64,000 bases of DNA, from contig NZ_FNZG01000003.1 of NCBI RefSeq assembly GCF_900109195.1, forward strand, positions 372,001 through 436,000, written 5' to 3'. The position numbers and the translations under genes were made by a program. This document shows, in pieces, positions 8,289 to 17,466 of the stretch. The notes under the pieces were generated by a model. That model saw only the letters and a program-made list of their open reading frames with translations. It had not been told where the DNA came from and searched no databases. The first letter of the stretch is position 1, and the number at the start of each line of letters is the position of its first letter. Origin of the DNA: Pseudooceanicola nitratireducens (GTDB taxonomy: Bacteria > Pseudomonadota > Alphaproteobacteria > Rhodobacterales > Rhodobacteraceae).

Positions 8289-10472
8289 ATGACTGAATTC
8301 AAACTTGAAAAAGGCGCAGACGGCGTCGCGCTGATCACCTGGGACCTGCCCGGGAAATCCATGAACGTGCTGACCCTGGAAGGCGCGCAGCAGCTGGACG
8401 CGGCGATCGACGACGCGCTGGCCGATGACGCGGTCAAGGGCATCGTCATCACCAGTGGCAAGGACACCTTTGCCGCCGGCATGGACCTGAACGTTCTGGC
8501 CGGCATGAAGGATGACGGCGCGCAGGGCGTCTTCGACGGCGTCATGTCCCTGCACCACATGCTGCGCAAGATCGAACGCGCCGGCATGGAGCCCAAGACC
8601 AACAAGGGCGGCAAACCCATTGCCGCCGCCCTGCCCGGCACCGCCATGGGCATCGGCCTGGAACTGCCCCTGGCCTGTCACCGCATCTTCGTGGCCGACA
8701 ACCCCAAGGCCAAGATCGGCCTGCCGGAAATCATGGTCGGCATCTTCCCCGGATCCGGTGGCACCACCCGCCTGGTGCGCAAGCTGGGCGTCATGGGCGC
8801 ATCCCAGTACCTGCTGCAGGGCAAATCGGTTGACCCGAAGAAAGCCAAGGGCGCGGGCATCATCGACGAAGTCGTGGCCGATCCGGTCGCGGCGGCCCGC
8901 GAATGGGTTCTGTCCGAACCGAAGATCGTCAAACCCTGGGACGAAAAGGGCTTCAAGCTGCCCGGCGGCGCGCCTTACCACCCCGCGGGCTTCCAGACCT
9001 TCGTGGGCGCCAATGCCATGGTCAATGGCCAGACCTGGGGTGCCTTCCCGGCCCCCAAGGCGCTTCTGTCCGCCGTCTATGAAGGCGCGATGGTGCCCTT
9101 CGACACCGCCCTGAAGATCGAGGCACGCTGGTTCACATCCGTCATCATGAACCCCTCGTCGGGTGCGATGATCCGGTCGCTCTTCCTGAACAAGGAAGCG
9201 CTGGAAAAAGGCGCGAACCGCCCCGAGGCCCCGGACCAGACCGTCAAGAAGGTCGGCGTGATGGGCGCGGGCATGATGGGCGCGGGCATCGCGCTGGTCT
9301 CGGCCCAGGCGGGCATCGAGGTCGTGCTGATCGACCAGAAACAGGAAGCCGCGGACAAGGGCAAAGCCTATACCGAAGCCTTTCTGGACAAGGGCATGAA
9401 GCGCGGCAAGGTCACGCAAGAGAAGAAGGACAAGGTCCTGTCTCTTATCACCGCGACCACCGACTACAGCGCCCTGTCCGATGCCGACCTGATCATCGAG
9501 GCGGTGTTCGAAGACGTCGGCGTCAAGGCCGAGGTCACCAAGGCGGTCGAGGCCGTGATCCCCGAAGACTGCATCTTTGCCACCAACACCTCGACCCTGC
9601 CGATTTCCGATCTGGCCAAGGCCTCTTCGCGGCCTGACCAGTTCATCGGCATCCACTTTTTCTCTCCGGTCGAGAAGATGCTGCTGGTCGAGATCATCAA
9701 GGGCGCGGAAACCGGCGACCGGGCCGTGGCCAAGGCGCTGGACTACGTCCGTCAGATCCGCAAGACGCCGATCGTGGTGAACGACGCGCGTTTCTTCTAC
9801 GCCAACCGCTGCATCATCCCCTATCTGAACGAAGGGGCCCGCATGGTGGCCGAAGGGGTCGAACCGGCGCTGGTCGACAATGCCGCGCGTCTTCTGGGCA
9901 TGCCCGTGGGTCCGCTGCAGCTGATCGACGAGACCTCGATCGACCTGGGCGTGAAGATCGCCAAGGCGACCAAGGCCGCCCTGGGCGACAAGTACCCGGC
10001 CGACAACAAGCCGGTCGATGACCTGATGTTCGCGCTTTACGACCAGGGCCGCCTGGGCCGGAAGTCCAAGGCAGGCTTCTTCGACTATGACGAAGCCGGC
10101 AAGCGCCAGGGCTATTGGGACGGTCTGGACGCGCTGACGCCCACGCTGGACGAACAGCCCGACCTGACCGAGGTGCAGCATCGCCTGATGTTCGCCCAGG
10201 TCCTGGAAGCGGTCCGCGCGCTGGAAGAGGACGTGCTGGAAGACATCCGCGAAGGCGACGTTGGCGCGATCCTGGGCTGGGGTTTCGCACCCTGGTCCGG
10301 CGGCCCGTTCAGCTGGCTCGACATCCTTGGCGCGCCCTACGCGGCGGAACGCTGCGACCAGCTGGCTCAGAAGTTCGGGCCGCGCTTCAACTGCCCCGAC
10401 CTGCTGCGCGACATGGCCTCGAAGGGTCAGACCTTCTATGGCCGCTTCGGCAAGGACGCAAAGGCGGCCTGA
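8289..10472 (+). CDS. fadJ: 3-hydroxyacyl-CoA dehydrogenase / enoyl-CoA hydratase (FadJ/FadB type)
   Basis: A 727-residue bifunctional beta-oxidation enzyme. Residues 1-300 form the crotonase domain (oxyanion segment ALPGTAMGIGLELPLACH). The NAD-binding Rossmann domain starts at about residue 318 (VGVMGAGMMGAGIA), followed by the two helical dehydrogenase C-terminal domains to the end. It hydrates enoyl-CoA and oxidises 3-hydroxyacyl-CoA. The start at 8289 opens directly with the crotonase domain; the ribosome site is weak, and coupling to the thiolase 13 bases upstream may help. Length is normal for FadB/FadJ. Whether it acts as FadB or FadJ is not separable here. Confidence 0.92.
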   Translation: MTEFKLEKGADGVALITWDLPGKSMNVLTLEGAQQLDAAIDDALADDAVKGIVITSGKDTFAAGMDLNVLAGMKDDGAQGVFDGVMSLHHMLRKIERAGMEPKTNKGGKPIAAALPGTAMGIGLELPLACHRIFVADNPKAKIGLPEIMVGIFPGSGGTTRLVRKLGVMGASQYLLQGKSVDPKKAKGAGIIDEVVADPVAAAREWVLSEPKIVKPWDEKGFKLPGGAPYHPAGFQTFVGANAMVNGQTWGAFPAPKALLSAVYEGAMVPFDTALKIEARWFTSVIMNPSSGAMIRSLFLNKEALEKGANRPEAPDQTVKKVGVMGAGMMGAGIALVSAQAGIEVVLIDQKQEAADKGKAYTEAFLDKGMKRGKVTQEKKDKVLSLITATTDYSALSDADLIIEAVFEDVGVKAEVTKAVEAVIPEDCIFATNTSTLPISDLAKASSRPDQFIGIHFFSPVEKMLLVEIIKGAETGDRAVAKALDYVRQIRKTPIVVNDARFFYANRCIIPYLNEGARMVAEGVEPALVDNAARLLGMPVGPLQLIDETSIDLGVKIAKATKAALGDKYPADNKPVDDLMFALYDQGRLGRKSKAGFFDYDEAGKRQGYWDGLDALTPTLDEQPDLTEVQHRLMFAQVLEAVRALEEDVLEDIREGDVGAILGWGFAPWSGGPFSWLDILGAPYAAERCDQLAQKFGPRFNCPDLLRDMASKGQTFYGRFGKDAKAA

Positions 10473-10485
10473 TCGGGCTGCATGA

Positions 10486-10507
10486 CCCGGGCCGGCCAAG
10501 GCCCGGG
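10486..10507 (+). terminator. Hairpin after the beta-oxidation genes
   Basis: CCCGGGCC-GGCCAA-GGCCCGGG is a perfect 8-base-pair, very GC-rich stem 13 bases after the fadJ stop, followed by AAACATCC rather than a T run. It is a likely transcript end or 3' stabiliser. Confidence 0.5.
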
Positions 10508-10678
10508 AAACATCCGACGACTGGGCCCGAAGATCGGACCCAAAACCACCGGGGGACGCGGCACTGCTGCCTCCCCCTTTTTCTTGCCAGTTCCCCGAAT
10601 TTGGTCCGACTCGGGCCGAGGGTGTACCCTGCGCGCCGAGGCAGGACCGCGGGCTCCATTCACCCGGAGGATCTGAAG

Positions 10679-11581
10679 ATGACCCAAGCTTCACACAAAC
10701 CATATCTGCGCGCTGCGGTGCTTGCCGTGGCGCTGTCCCTGGCCGCCCCCGGCGGGGCCACCAGCGTGACCGCCGGTCAGCTGAACCTGGCCCTCGCGGG
10801 CGGAACCGAAGTCGTGATCGATCTGGCCATCGAACTGCTGCTTGAGGGGATCAATGGAAGTCGCGGCGCGGCCGCCGTGGCTTCGGTCAAATCGGGCGGC
10901 AATTCCGATTCCGCCGCCTGCCCCGGATGGGGCTGCGACACCGGAGAGGTGAAGGCTCAGGCCACCGACGCCACCGGCTCGGCCGAGGCAACGGCCCGCA
11001 ACAACCCGCCCGGCGGTGCCCCGCGCGGCGTGCGCGCCAAGGCCAGCGGACAGGTGGCCGCGTCCCGTGCGGTCATCACCTGGAACGGCAAGGTCAAGGC
11101 CGAAGCCAAGGGCGAACTGCCCCCAGCCCTGCTTGGTGCCCTGCCCGAGGTGGGCAACGTGCTGTCGGCCATCGCGACGCTGGACTACCGGATCGAGGCC
11201 ATGGACCTGTCCGCCCAGGGCGGCACCGGCGGCGTGATGCTTTTGCATCGCTGGAACGGGCTGACGTCGTTCGACGGGGGCGTCGGCTTTGGCCCGGGCG
11301 CTCCGGCCCCCGAAGTCCTTGGCGATCTGATCAGCCACCAGGCCGCGTTTCTGACCGCCCCCGGCATGATCCAGGCCACCGGGTTCAGCGTCACCGACAG
11401 CGTCAGCTTTGCCATCGACTATGCGGCCTTCCTGTCCTCTGGCGGTTTCCAGGCCTCCTTCGAAGGCGAAGCCCGTGCCGAGGCCTCGGTCGTGCCGCTG
11501 CCGGCGGGGCTGCCCCTGATGCTGGGCGGCCTTGGCCTCTTGGCATTGCGCCGCCGCAAGGGCCGCGACACATCACACTGA
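10679..11581 (+). CDS. VPLPA-CTERM sorting domain protein
   Basis: A 300-residue exported protein. A signal peptide (about residues 1-27, hydrophobic LRAAVLAVALSLAAPGGA) leads into a Gly/Ala-rich, low-complexity body. The C-terminus is a textbook sorting tail: VPLPAGLPLMLGGLGLLAL followed by RRRKGR, that is motif, membrane helix and basic cluster. Such tails are thought to be processed by an exosortase-like enzyme in Rhodobacterales. GGAGGATCTGAAG precedes the ATG. No exosortase is visible in this window. The body matches no family I know; two cysteines (about residues 80 and 84) could form a disulfide. Confidence 0.8.
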   Translation: MTQASHKPYLRAAVLAVALSLAAPGGATSVTAGQLNLALAGGTEVVIDLAIELLLEGINGSRGAAAVASVKSGGNSDSAACPGWGCDTGEVKAQATDATGSAEATARNNPPGGAPRGVRAKASGQVAASRAVITWNGKVKAEAKGELPPALLGALPEVGNVLSAIATLDYRIEAMDLSAQGGTGGVMLLHRWNGLTSFDGGVGFGPGAPAPEVLGDLISHQAAFLTAPGMIQATGFSVTDSVSFAIDYAAFLSSGGFQASFEGEARAEASVVPLPAGLPLMLGGLGLLALRRRKGRDTSH

Positions 11582-11596
11582 CGGAAAACGAAAAAA

Positions 11597-11618
11597 GACC
11601 ACGGCAACGGCCGTGGTC
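11597..11618 (-). terminator. Intrinsic terminator of the Hint-domain gene
   Basis: GACCACGGC-AACG-GCCGTGGTC is a perfect 9-base-pair stem. On the plus strand it is preceded by A6, so on the minus strand it is followed by a T run, pointing to the minus-strand gene ending at 11689. It also closes the convergent VPLPA gene. Confidence 0.8.
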
Positions 11619-11688
11619 CAGATACCTTCACAGAGCAGAAGGCATGTCTTTCGCAGGAAGGGAATGTGCGAAAGGGAAAGCGGGGGGA

Positions 11689-12327
11689 TCAGGCCGCGCG
11701 GGCCAGATCATCCGACAGCTCGGCGCGCACGGCGGCGACCAGACCGGCGTCGGACCGGGATTTCAGCGTGGTATAGGCGCGGGTCGGGGCAACGGCGTCG
11801 ACGTCCACGGCAGCGCGACAGATGCACATCGCGCCCGAGGCGGCGAAGATCACTTCGTCATTGTCGAATTCCAGCGACACCACATAGGCCGGGGCCTCGG
11901 GGGTGATGCGGGTGATGCCACGCACGCCGTCCAGGTCCTTGGCCAGCATAAGCACCGAAGCATCGCCCAGTTCTTCGCGGGCGGCGGCGCTGTCGACCAT
12001 GACCGCCTGATGCGGCAGCAGGATCATGTCGGCGGCATTGCCGATGGCACCGGCGGGAACGAACAGCGGCTGCATCGACCGGGGGCAGACGGCGGCGGTC
12101 CAGACCGGGGTGCGGCGGACGGCACGCACCACCTGAAGACCGTTGTCATGGGTCACGACGCGGTCACCGGCCTTGATCTCTTCGACACGCTGGAACCCCT
12201 TGGCCGTGACGACCTTGGTGCCTTCGACCAGGCCCGAGATCGCACCCAGGATCGCACCGTTGTAGGCACCCGTCGTTTCCGTCATGCGGCGCGTGATGGT
12301 GACGTTGATGTCGGTGGCCTTGATCAT
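11689..12327 (-). CDS. Hint-domain protein lacking the catalytic cysteine
   Basis: A 212-residue protein whose centre (residues 35-165) matches the hedgehog/intein (Hint) domain common in Rhodobacteraceae: EGTKVVTAKGFQRVEEIKAG, then DRVVTHDNGLQVVRAVRR, and the later LLPHQAVMV block. In active Hint proteins a Cys begins the domain four residues before the Gly-Thr pair; here that residue is Gly (GLVEGT). Self-cleavage or splicing is therefore unlikely and a structural or binding role is more probable. The protein is compact, with only about 30 residues before the domain and no signal peptide. A strong terminator follows. Confidence 0.82.
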   Translation of the reverse strand: MIKATDINVTITRRMTETTGAYNGAILGAISGLVEGTKVVTAKGFQRVEEIKAGDRVVTHDNGLQVVRAVRRTPVWTAAVCPRSMQPLFVPAGAIGNAADMILLPHQAVMVDSAAAREELGDASVLMLAKDLDGVRGITRITPEAPAYVVSLEFDNDEVIFAASGAMCICRAAVDVDAVAPTRAYTTLKSRSDAGLVAAVRAELSDDLARAA

Positions 12328-12494
12328 GGTCGTTCTCCCGTCCAGCGGCGTTCTTGCCGTGTCTTTTGACAGGATCCAATAAGCCCGGGGTTCAGGGCCA
12401 GATCAGGATCGAATTGGGGCAAGTTTCGGACTTTGGCCGCGTTTTGGACACGATCTTTCTGCGACCCCCGGGATTGTCCCACCCGCCGCGACAG

Positions 12495-13148
12495 TCAGGC
12501 CCCGTCAAAGCGGTAGCCAAAGCGATTTATGTCCTCGGCGCAGCTGTCGGCCAGCAAAAGAGAATCGGATTCGCTGTAATATTGGCGATAGGTGGCCCCG
12601 GTGCCGGTCACGTTCTCCTGCGGCAGCTCCAGCCGGAAGCCCAGGTGATCGAACAGCGGCTGCGCGTCTTCCTCAAAATGCTCCAGCCGGATGAACAGCG
12701 CGGGGCGTTCCCACCCTGTGGCATCGGTCACGTAGTGGCGGGCCGGGCTGACGCGAAAGCTGTTGGTGATCAGGCGGTGGTTCAGAAAGGGGCTGAAGTC
12801 ATGCGCCTTGGCGATGCGCACCGCCGGATGGTCGAAGTCCTGCCGCCGCAGCCAGTGGTAATAGCTAACCGCCCGCGCCCAGGGGTTGCGCACCAGGGCA
12901 AACAGGAACAGCCCGTCCAGGTCCTGCGCACTGATCAGCCCGTCCAGGTCCGCCACGGTCGAATGTTTCCACAGCCGCCCCCGCGTCTCGATCCCCTTCA
13001 CCCGGCTGCGCCGGTTGCGCGCCTTGGGCGTGTCGCCCAGCATGATGTCGTCCTTCATCGCCCGCCCCTCGAGCGCCAGCGCAAGAGAGGTCCCCCCGGT
13101 CTTGGGGATATGGATGAACAGGTAGCGGCGGCCGTGCGACAGGATCAT
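12495..13148 (-). CDS. Sulfotransferase family 2 protein
   Basis: A 217-residue cytoplasmic protein that opens with LFIHIPKTGGTSLALAL, the PAPS 5'-phosphosulfate-binding loop of the carbohydrate sulfotransferase fold. The later segment FALVRNPWARAVSYYHW fits the 3'-phosphate-binding region (RNPxxRxxS). It probably moves sulfate from PAPS to a sugar or surface glycan. It stands alone, 346 bases from the next gene start on the plus strand side, with no glycan cluster nearby, so the acceptor is unknown. Confidence 0.85.
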   Translation of the reverse strand: MILSHGRRYLFIHIPKTGGTSLALALEGRAMKDDIMLGDTPKARNRRSRVKGIETRGRLWKHSTVADLDGLISAQDLDGLFLFALVRNPWARAVSYYHWLRRQDFDHPAVRIAKAHDFSPFLNHRLITNSFRVSPARHYVTDATGWERPALFIRLEHFEEDAQPLFDHLGFRLELPQENVTGTGATYRQYYSESDSLLLADSCAEDINRFGYRFDGA

Positions 13149-13368
13149 GCGGCGGAGTTAGGCGGAACTTGCCGCATGAGGCAAGGACATGCGGGGTGTC
13201 ACGGGCCGCGACAAGGCCTGTCAGGGCCGAGGAGCAAGCCCCCCCCAGAGCAAATCCTGCAACAAGCCCGCCCATTCAGCGCCGCCCCATTGCCGCCTCG
13301 CGTACCCTGTTCTACCAAAAGTCCGGAACACTCGGCCCCACCACCCCGCCGATCTACCAAGGCCCCGC

Positions 13369-14124
13369 ATGGACCCGATCTACCTTCTCTATCCCGCCGC
13401 CCTCATGGTCGGCACCGCCAAGGGCGGGCTGTCTTCAATCGGGTCGCTGGCGGTGCCGCTGGTGGCGCTGGTGATGAACCCGGTGACGGCGGCGGCGCTG
13501 CTGCTGCCGGTCTATATCGTCACCGACTGGGTCAGCGTCGGGCTATACCGGCGGCATTATTCGGCCCCCAACCTGAAGATCATGATCCCCGGCATGCTGG
13601 CGGGCGTCGCCCTTGCCACCCTGCTGGTCACCATCGCTCCCGAGGCGCTGTTGCTGATCCTCACCGGGGTCATCGGCTTGTGGTACTGCCTGCGCTCCTG
13701 GGGGCGGGCGCTTCTGAAACGGCCCGAGCCCAATGCCACCCGGCCCGCCCTGATCCCCGGCCTGGGGTGGAGCCTTCTGGCCGGGGTCGCCAGCTATATC
13801 ACCCATTCCGCCGGCCCGCCGACCCAAGCCTATCTGCTGCCTCAGCGCCTGCCGAAACTGGAATTCGCCGGGACGATCGCCCTGTGCTTTGCCGTGGTGA
13901 ACCTGTCGAAACTGCCGGGCTATTGGCTGGCCGGGCAGTTCGACGCGCTGGACTGGGCGCTTCTGCCCGGGCTGGTGGCCACCGGCGTCGCCGGCACCGC
14001 CCTTGGCCGCTGGCTGACCGGCGTGCTGCCCCAGGCCGCCTATGTCCGCGTGATCGAGGCGCTTTTGCTGCTTCTGTCCGTCATCCTGCTGACCAAGGGC
14101 ATCACCGGGCTGATCCAGCCCTAG
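13369..14124 (+). CDS. TSUP (TauE/SafE) family sulfite exporter-like transporter
   Basis: A 251-residue membrane protein with about eight hydrophobic segments and the TSUP signatures AKGGLSSIGS (residues 17-26) and, in the second half, SAGPPTQAYLL. TSUP proteins export sulfite, sulfoacetate or related organosulfur anions. I start at 13369, since residues upstream are not hydrophobic and look non-coding. Its neighbour on the minus strand is a sulfotransferase, but they are divergently transcribed and a functional link is only a guess. Confidence 0.88.
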   Translation: MDPIYLLYPAALMVGTAKGGLSSIGSLAVPLVALVMNPVTAAALLLPVYIVTDWVSVGLYRRHYSAPNLKIMIPGMLAGVALATLLVTIAPEALLLILTGVIGLWYCLRSWGRALLKRPEPNATRPALIPGLGWSLLAGVASYITHSAGPPTQAYLLPQRLPKLEFAGTIALCFAVVNLSKLPGYWLAGQFDALDWALLPGLVATGVAGTALGRWLTGVLPQAAYVRVIEALLLLLSVILLTKGITGLIQP

Positions 14125-14238
14125 GCGATCCGCCGGGGCACAAAGCCTGCGACAGGTCCCCTGCCCGGCGCACCGGCCCTTTCCCTTGCCCTGCGATCTG
14201 CTACGTTGCCCTGCGCAGGCGAAAAGGGAGGATCGCAC

Positions 14239-15867
14239 ATGGGCTGGATGGCCGACGAAAACGGGTTGGAGAAACGCAAGGCAAACTACGTTCCGCTGAC
14301 GCCCCTGACCAACCTGCGCCGTGCCGCCCGCATCTGGCCCGGGCGTGAGGCGCTGGTCTATGGCAGCTTCCGCAAGACCTATGCCGAATACATCGACCGC
14401 GTCACCCGGCTGGCCTCGGCGCTGACCACCCTGGGTATTAAACCGGGCGACGTGGTGGCGACGATCCTGCCCAACCTGCCCCCCCATGCCGAGGCGCATT
14501 TTGGCGTGCCCGCCTGCGGTGCCGTGCTGAACGCGATCAACACAAGGCTCGAACCCGACACGATCGCCTATATCCTCGACCATGGCGGCGCAAAGGTTGT
14601 CCTGTGCGACAGCCAGTTCATTCCCGTCCTCGCCGAGGCCCTCGAACGGATGGAGGGCCCCGCACCGACCATCATCGAATGTCCCGATGACCAGGCCGGG
14701 GTGCACGTGCAATCCGACCACCAGACCTATGAAGACCTGCTGGCCAGCGGCGACCCCGGGTTCGACTGGATCCTGCCCGAAGACGAATGGGAAAGCATCG
14801 CGCTGAACTATACCTCGGGCACCACGGGGCGGCCCAAGGGCGTGGTCTATCACCACCGCGGCGCGCATCAGAACGCCATGGGGCAGATCCTGTCCTGGCG
14901 GATGCAGCTTTACCCGCGCTACCTGACCATCGTGCCGCTGTTTCACTGCAACGGCTGGTGCCACACCTGGATGATCCCGCTTCTGGGCGGCACGGTCGTC
15001 TGCTGCCGGGACATCACCGCGCCCGCCCTCTTCTCGGCCTTTGCCGACGAAGGTGTGACCCATTTCGGCGGCGCGCCCATCGTGCTGAACATGCTGGTCA
15101 ACGCGCCAGAGGATCAGCGCCGCCCCTTCCCCCAGACGGTCGAGGTCTTTACCGCCGGTGCGCCGCCCGCCCCGGCGACCCTTGCAGCGATCGAGCCCAT
15201 GGGCTTCAACGTCACCCAGGTCTATGGCCTGACCGAGGTCTATGGACCCGCCACCGAATGCACCTGGGATGACGACCTCTGGGGGGACCTGCAGGGCGAC
15301 GCCCGCGCCGCAATCAAGGCGCGTCAGGGCGTGGCCATGCCCGCCTATGACGACATTACCGTCATGACATCGGAAATGGATCAGATCCCCATGGACGGTC
15401 AGGCGACGGGCGAAATCATGATGCGCGGCAATGGCGTCATGAAGGGCTATTACAAGAACCCCAAGGCCACGGAAGAGGCCTTCTCGGGCGGGTACTTCCA
15501 CACCGGCGACATCGCCGTGCAGCATCCCGACGGCTATATCCAGATCTCGGACCGGGCCAAGGACATCATCATCTCGGGCGGGGAAAACATCTCGTCCGTC
15601 GAGGTCGAGGGCGTGCTGATGGGCCATCCCGACGTCCTGCTCTGCGCGGTTGTGGCCAAGCCCGACGAGAAATGGGGCGAAGTGCCCTGCGCCTTTGTGG
15701 AGTTGAAGGACGGCCGCACCGGGGACGAGGCCGCGCTGATTGCATACGCCCGTGAACGGCTGGCCGGGTTCAAGACGCCCAAGAAGGTGGTGTTCCAGGA
15801 ATTGCCCAAGACCTCGACCGGCAAGATCCAGAAATTCGAACTGCGCCAAAGCGCCAAGGCCCTGTGA
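14239..15867 (+). CDS. AMP-dependent acyl-CoA synthetase (short/medium-chain type)
   Basis: A 542-residue acyl-adenylate-forming enzyme: ATP loop YTSGTTGRPKGVVYHHRG (about residues 190-207), core YGLTEVYGPATE, hinge region TGDIAVQHPDGYIQISDRAKD, and C-terminal PKTSTGKIQK with the catalytic lysine. It activates a carboxylic acid to its CoA thioester through an acyl-AMP. The opening KANYVPLTPLT is shared with the plant AAE1/bacterial butyryl-type synthetases and differs from long-chain FadD. GGGAGGA precedes the chosen ATG. Monocistronic. DMSP-type ligase activity is possible, since that enzyme belongs to the same superfamily. Confidence 0.9.
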   Translation: MGWMADENGLEKRKANYVPLTPLTNLRRAARIWPGREALVYGSFRKTYAEYIDRVTRLASALTTLGIKPGDVVATILPNLPPHAEAHFGVPACGAVLNAINTRLEPDTIAYILDHGGAKVVLCDSQFIPVLAEALERMEGPAPTIIECPDDQAGVHVQSDHQTYEDLLASGDPGFDWILPEDEWESIALNYTSGTTGRPKGVVYHHRGAHQNAMGQILSWRMQLYPRYLTIVPLFHCNGWCHTWMIPLLGGTVVCCRDITAPALFSAFADEGVTHFGGAPIVLNMLVNAPEDQRRPFPQTVEVFTAGAPPAPATLAAIEPMGFNVTQVYGLTEVYGPATECTWDDDLWGDLQGDARAAIKARQGVAMPAYDDITVMTSEMDQIPMDGQATGEIMMRGNGVMKGYYKNPKATEEAFSGGYFHTGDIAVQHPDGYIQISDRAKDIIISGGENISSVEVEGVLMGHPDVLLCAVVAKPDEKWGEVPCAFVELKDGRTGDEAALIAYARERLAGFKTPKKVVFQELPKTSTGKIQKFELRQSAKAL

Positions 15868-16310
15868 CGGTCCGGCGCTGCACGGGGTCCCGACACCGGG
15901 GCCCCGGTTCCCCGCGCCTGACAGCAGTTGCTTGAAATCGCGGAACAATCGGAAAGCGCGCCAGACCTGGAACCGCCCGCACGGCGGATCTGCGTGACCG
16001 GTATCGGACTCTGCGCCAGGGGCGTCCAGAACCCGATCCCGGTCCCGCGCGGACCTGCCCGCATCTTCCGCACACCCCCGAATGGGACACATGGAACATG
16101 GGGCGATCCTGGGCTCAGGCTCCTCTCCCGCGCCGTGAGGGAAGTCTAAAGCCGCGAAAAACGTTTCCACAAGCCCTATCAACCAAACGCAACCGCATAT
16201 TTGCATTCCAGCCGGCCAAATCTTGCCGAAGCCCCGGATTGCATTGCCGGAATTGCCCCCCATGGCAGTGCGTGCTAGGCTTTGGACCAGCGAACAGGCA
16301 GTCGGGCAGA
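15868..16310. other. Gene-free region, nothing distinctive
   Basis: In 443 bases I find no ORF with family features, RNA gene or clear promoter. The last 150 bases are somewhat AT-richer (AAACGCAACCGCATATTTGC) and may hold the promoter of the following gene. Confidence 0.4.
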
Positions 16311-17336
16311 ATGTCAGTATTTCAGCAATATCAAAACCTTACCGCAGTAGGGCTGTGGCGTGACAGTGTCGAGGCGCAGCGCCGCGAGGTCGTGGTGACC
16401 ATAGGCGAGGCCACGCTGATCCTGACCGACAACAAGGGCCAGACCCTTGCGCATTGGTCGATCGGCGCCCTGGACCGTGCCAACCCCGGCGAGGTTCCGG
16501 CGATCTTTCACCCCGATGGCGACCCCGGCGAGACGCTGGAACTGACCGCAGATCACGCCGCGATGATCGCTGCGCTGGACCGGATGCGCAGCCATATCGA
16601 ACGCCGCCGCCCGCATCCCGGACGGCTGCGTCTGTTCATCCTGATCGCGGTGCTGGGCGCGGTGCTGGCAGGGGGCATCTTCTGGCTGCCCGATGCCATG
16701 CGCCGCCATGCCATCAGCGTCGTGCCCAAGGCCAAGCGCGCCGAGATCGGCGAGGCGCTGCAGGCGGAAATCGCCCGCGTCTCGGGTCCTGCCTGCGATG
16801 CGCCGCGCGGCCAGGCGGCGCTGGACCGGCTGACCGCCCGCATTGCCCCGCAGGAACCCACCCTCAGTGTCGAGGTCGTGCGCCAGGGCGTCACCGGCGC
16901 GCTGCTGCTGCCGGGCCGCCGCATGTTGTTGAACAAGTCCCTGATCGAGGACTACGAGGAACCCGACGTGGTCGCCGGCTATGTCGTGGCCGAGCTGTAT
17001 CGCGGCACCTCGGGCGATCCGCTGGCGGCGCTTCTGAACCGGGCCGGGCTGACCGCGTCTTTCCGGCTTTTGACCACGGGCAACCTGCCCTCGGGCACGA
17101 TCCGCAAATACGCCGAATACCTGCTGACCGGGCCGGATGCCCGCCCGCCTGCCGATGCGCTGATCCCCCGCTTTGCCGAGGCGCAGCTGCGCTCGACCCC
17201 CTACGCCTATGCGCTGGACGTCACCGGCGAATCCGTCCTGGACCTGATCGAGGCCGACCCCTTTGCCGACACCGCCCCTCCGCCCCTGCTGCGCGATGCG
17301 GACTGGCTGCGGTTGCAGACGATCTGCGGCGGATAG
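16311..17336 (+). CDS. Membrane protein with a degenerate M48-like domain
   Basis: A 341-residue protein in three parts: a cytoplasmic beta-rich N-terminal domain (1-100) with no cysteines, one membrane helix (about 107-127, LFILIAVLGAVLAGGIFWL), and a periplasmic C-terminal domain. The latter follows M48 peptidase layout: PGRRMLLNKSLIEDY resembles the strand and helix before the active site, and VVAGYVVAELYRG stands where active enzymes have AHExxH. Both zinc histidines are missing, so it should be an inactive pseudo-protease, perhaps a binding or regulatory protein. The M48 relation is my reading of the pattern. The gene is followed 130 bases later by ada. Confidence 0.6.
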   Translation: MSVFQQYQNLTAVGLWRDSVEAQRREVVVTIGEATLILTDNKGQTLAHWSIGALDRANPGEVPAIFHPDGDPGETLELTADHAAMIAALDRMRSHIERRRPHPGRLRLFILIAVLGAVLAGGIFWLPDAMRRHAISVVPKAKRAEIGEALQAEIARVSGPACDAPRGQAALDRLTARIAPQEPTLSVEVVRQGVTGALLLPGRRMLLNKSLIEDYEEPDVVAGYVVAELYRGTSGDPLAALLNRAGLTASFRLLTTGNLPSGTIRKYAEYLLTGPDARPPADALIPRFAEAQLRSTPYAYALDVTGESVLDLIEADPFADTAPPPLLRDADWLRLQTICGG

Positions 17337-17466
17337 GGCTGCCGGGCGGATCTTGAGGGGTGGTTTTGCCCGCCCGTTCAGGCCCGCGTTCAGGCCCCAT
17401 TCAGGCCCCGACATCAACGCCCGATTTTCGGCGCAGCGGCCCGGGGGAATCGGCTAGGCTTGGGCC

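Noticed and set aside
8259-10703. An 800-codon open frame on the minus strand opposite fadJ, and similar long frames opposite other genes (for example 13543-16263).
   Set aside because: GC-rich coding sequence commonly leaves the opposite strand open. These frames are Arg/Gly/His-rich, show no family motifs, and overlap genes with complete catalytic motifs.
15928-16149. A possible 73-residue ORF in the spacer after the acyl-CoA synthetase.
   Set aside because: No ribosome site, no recognisable motif and a Pro/Arg-rich composition typical of chance frames.
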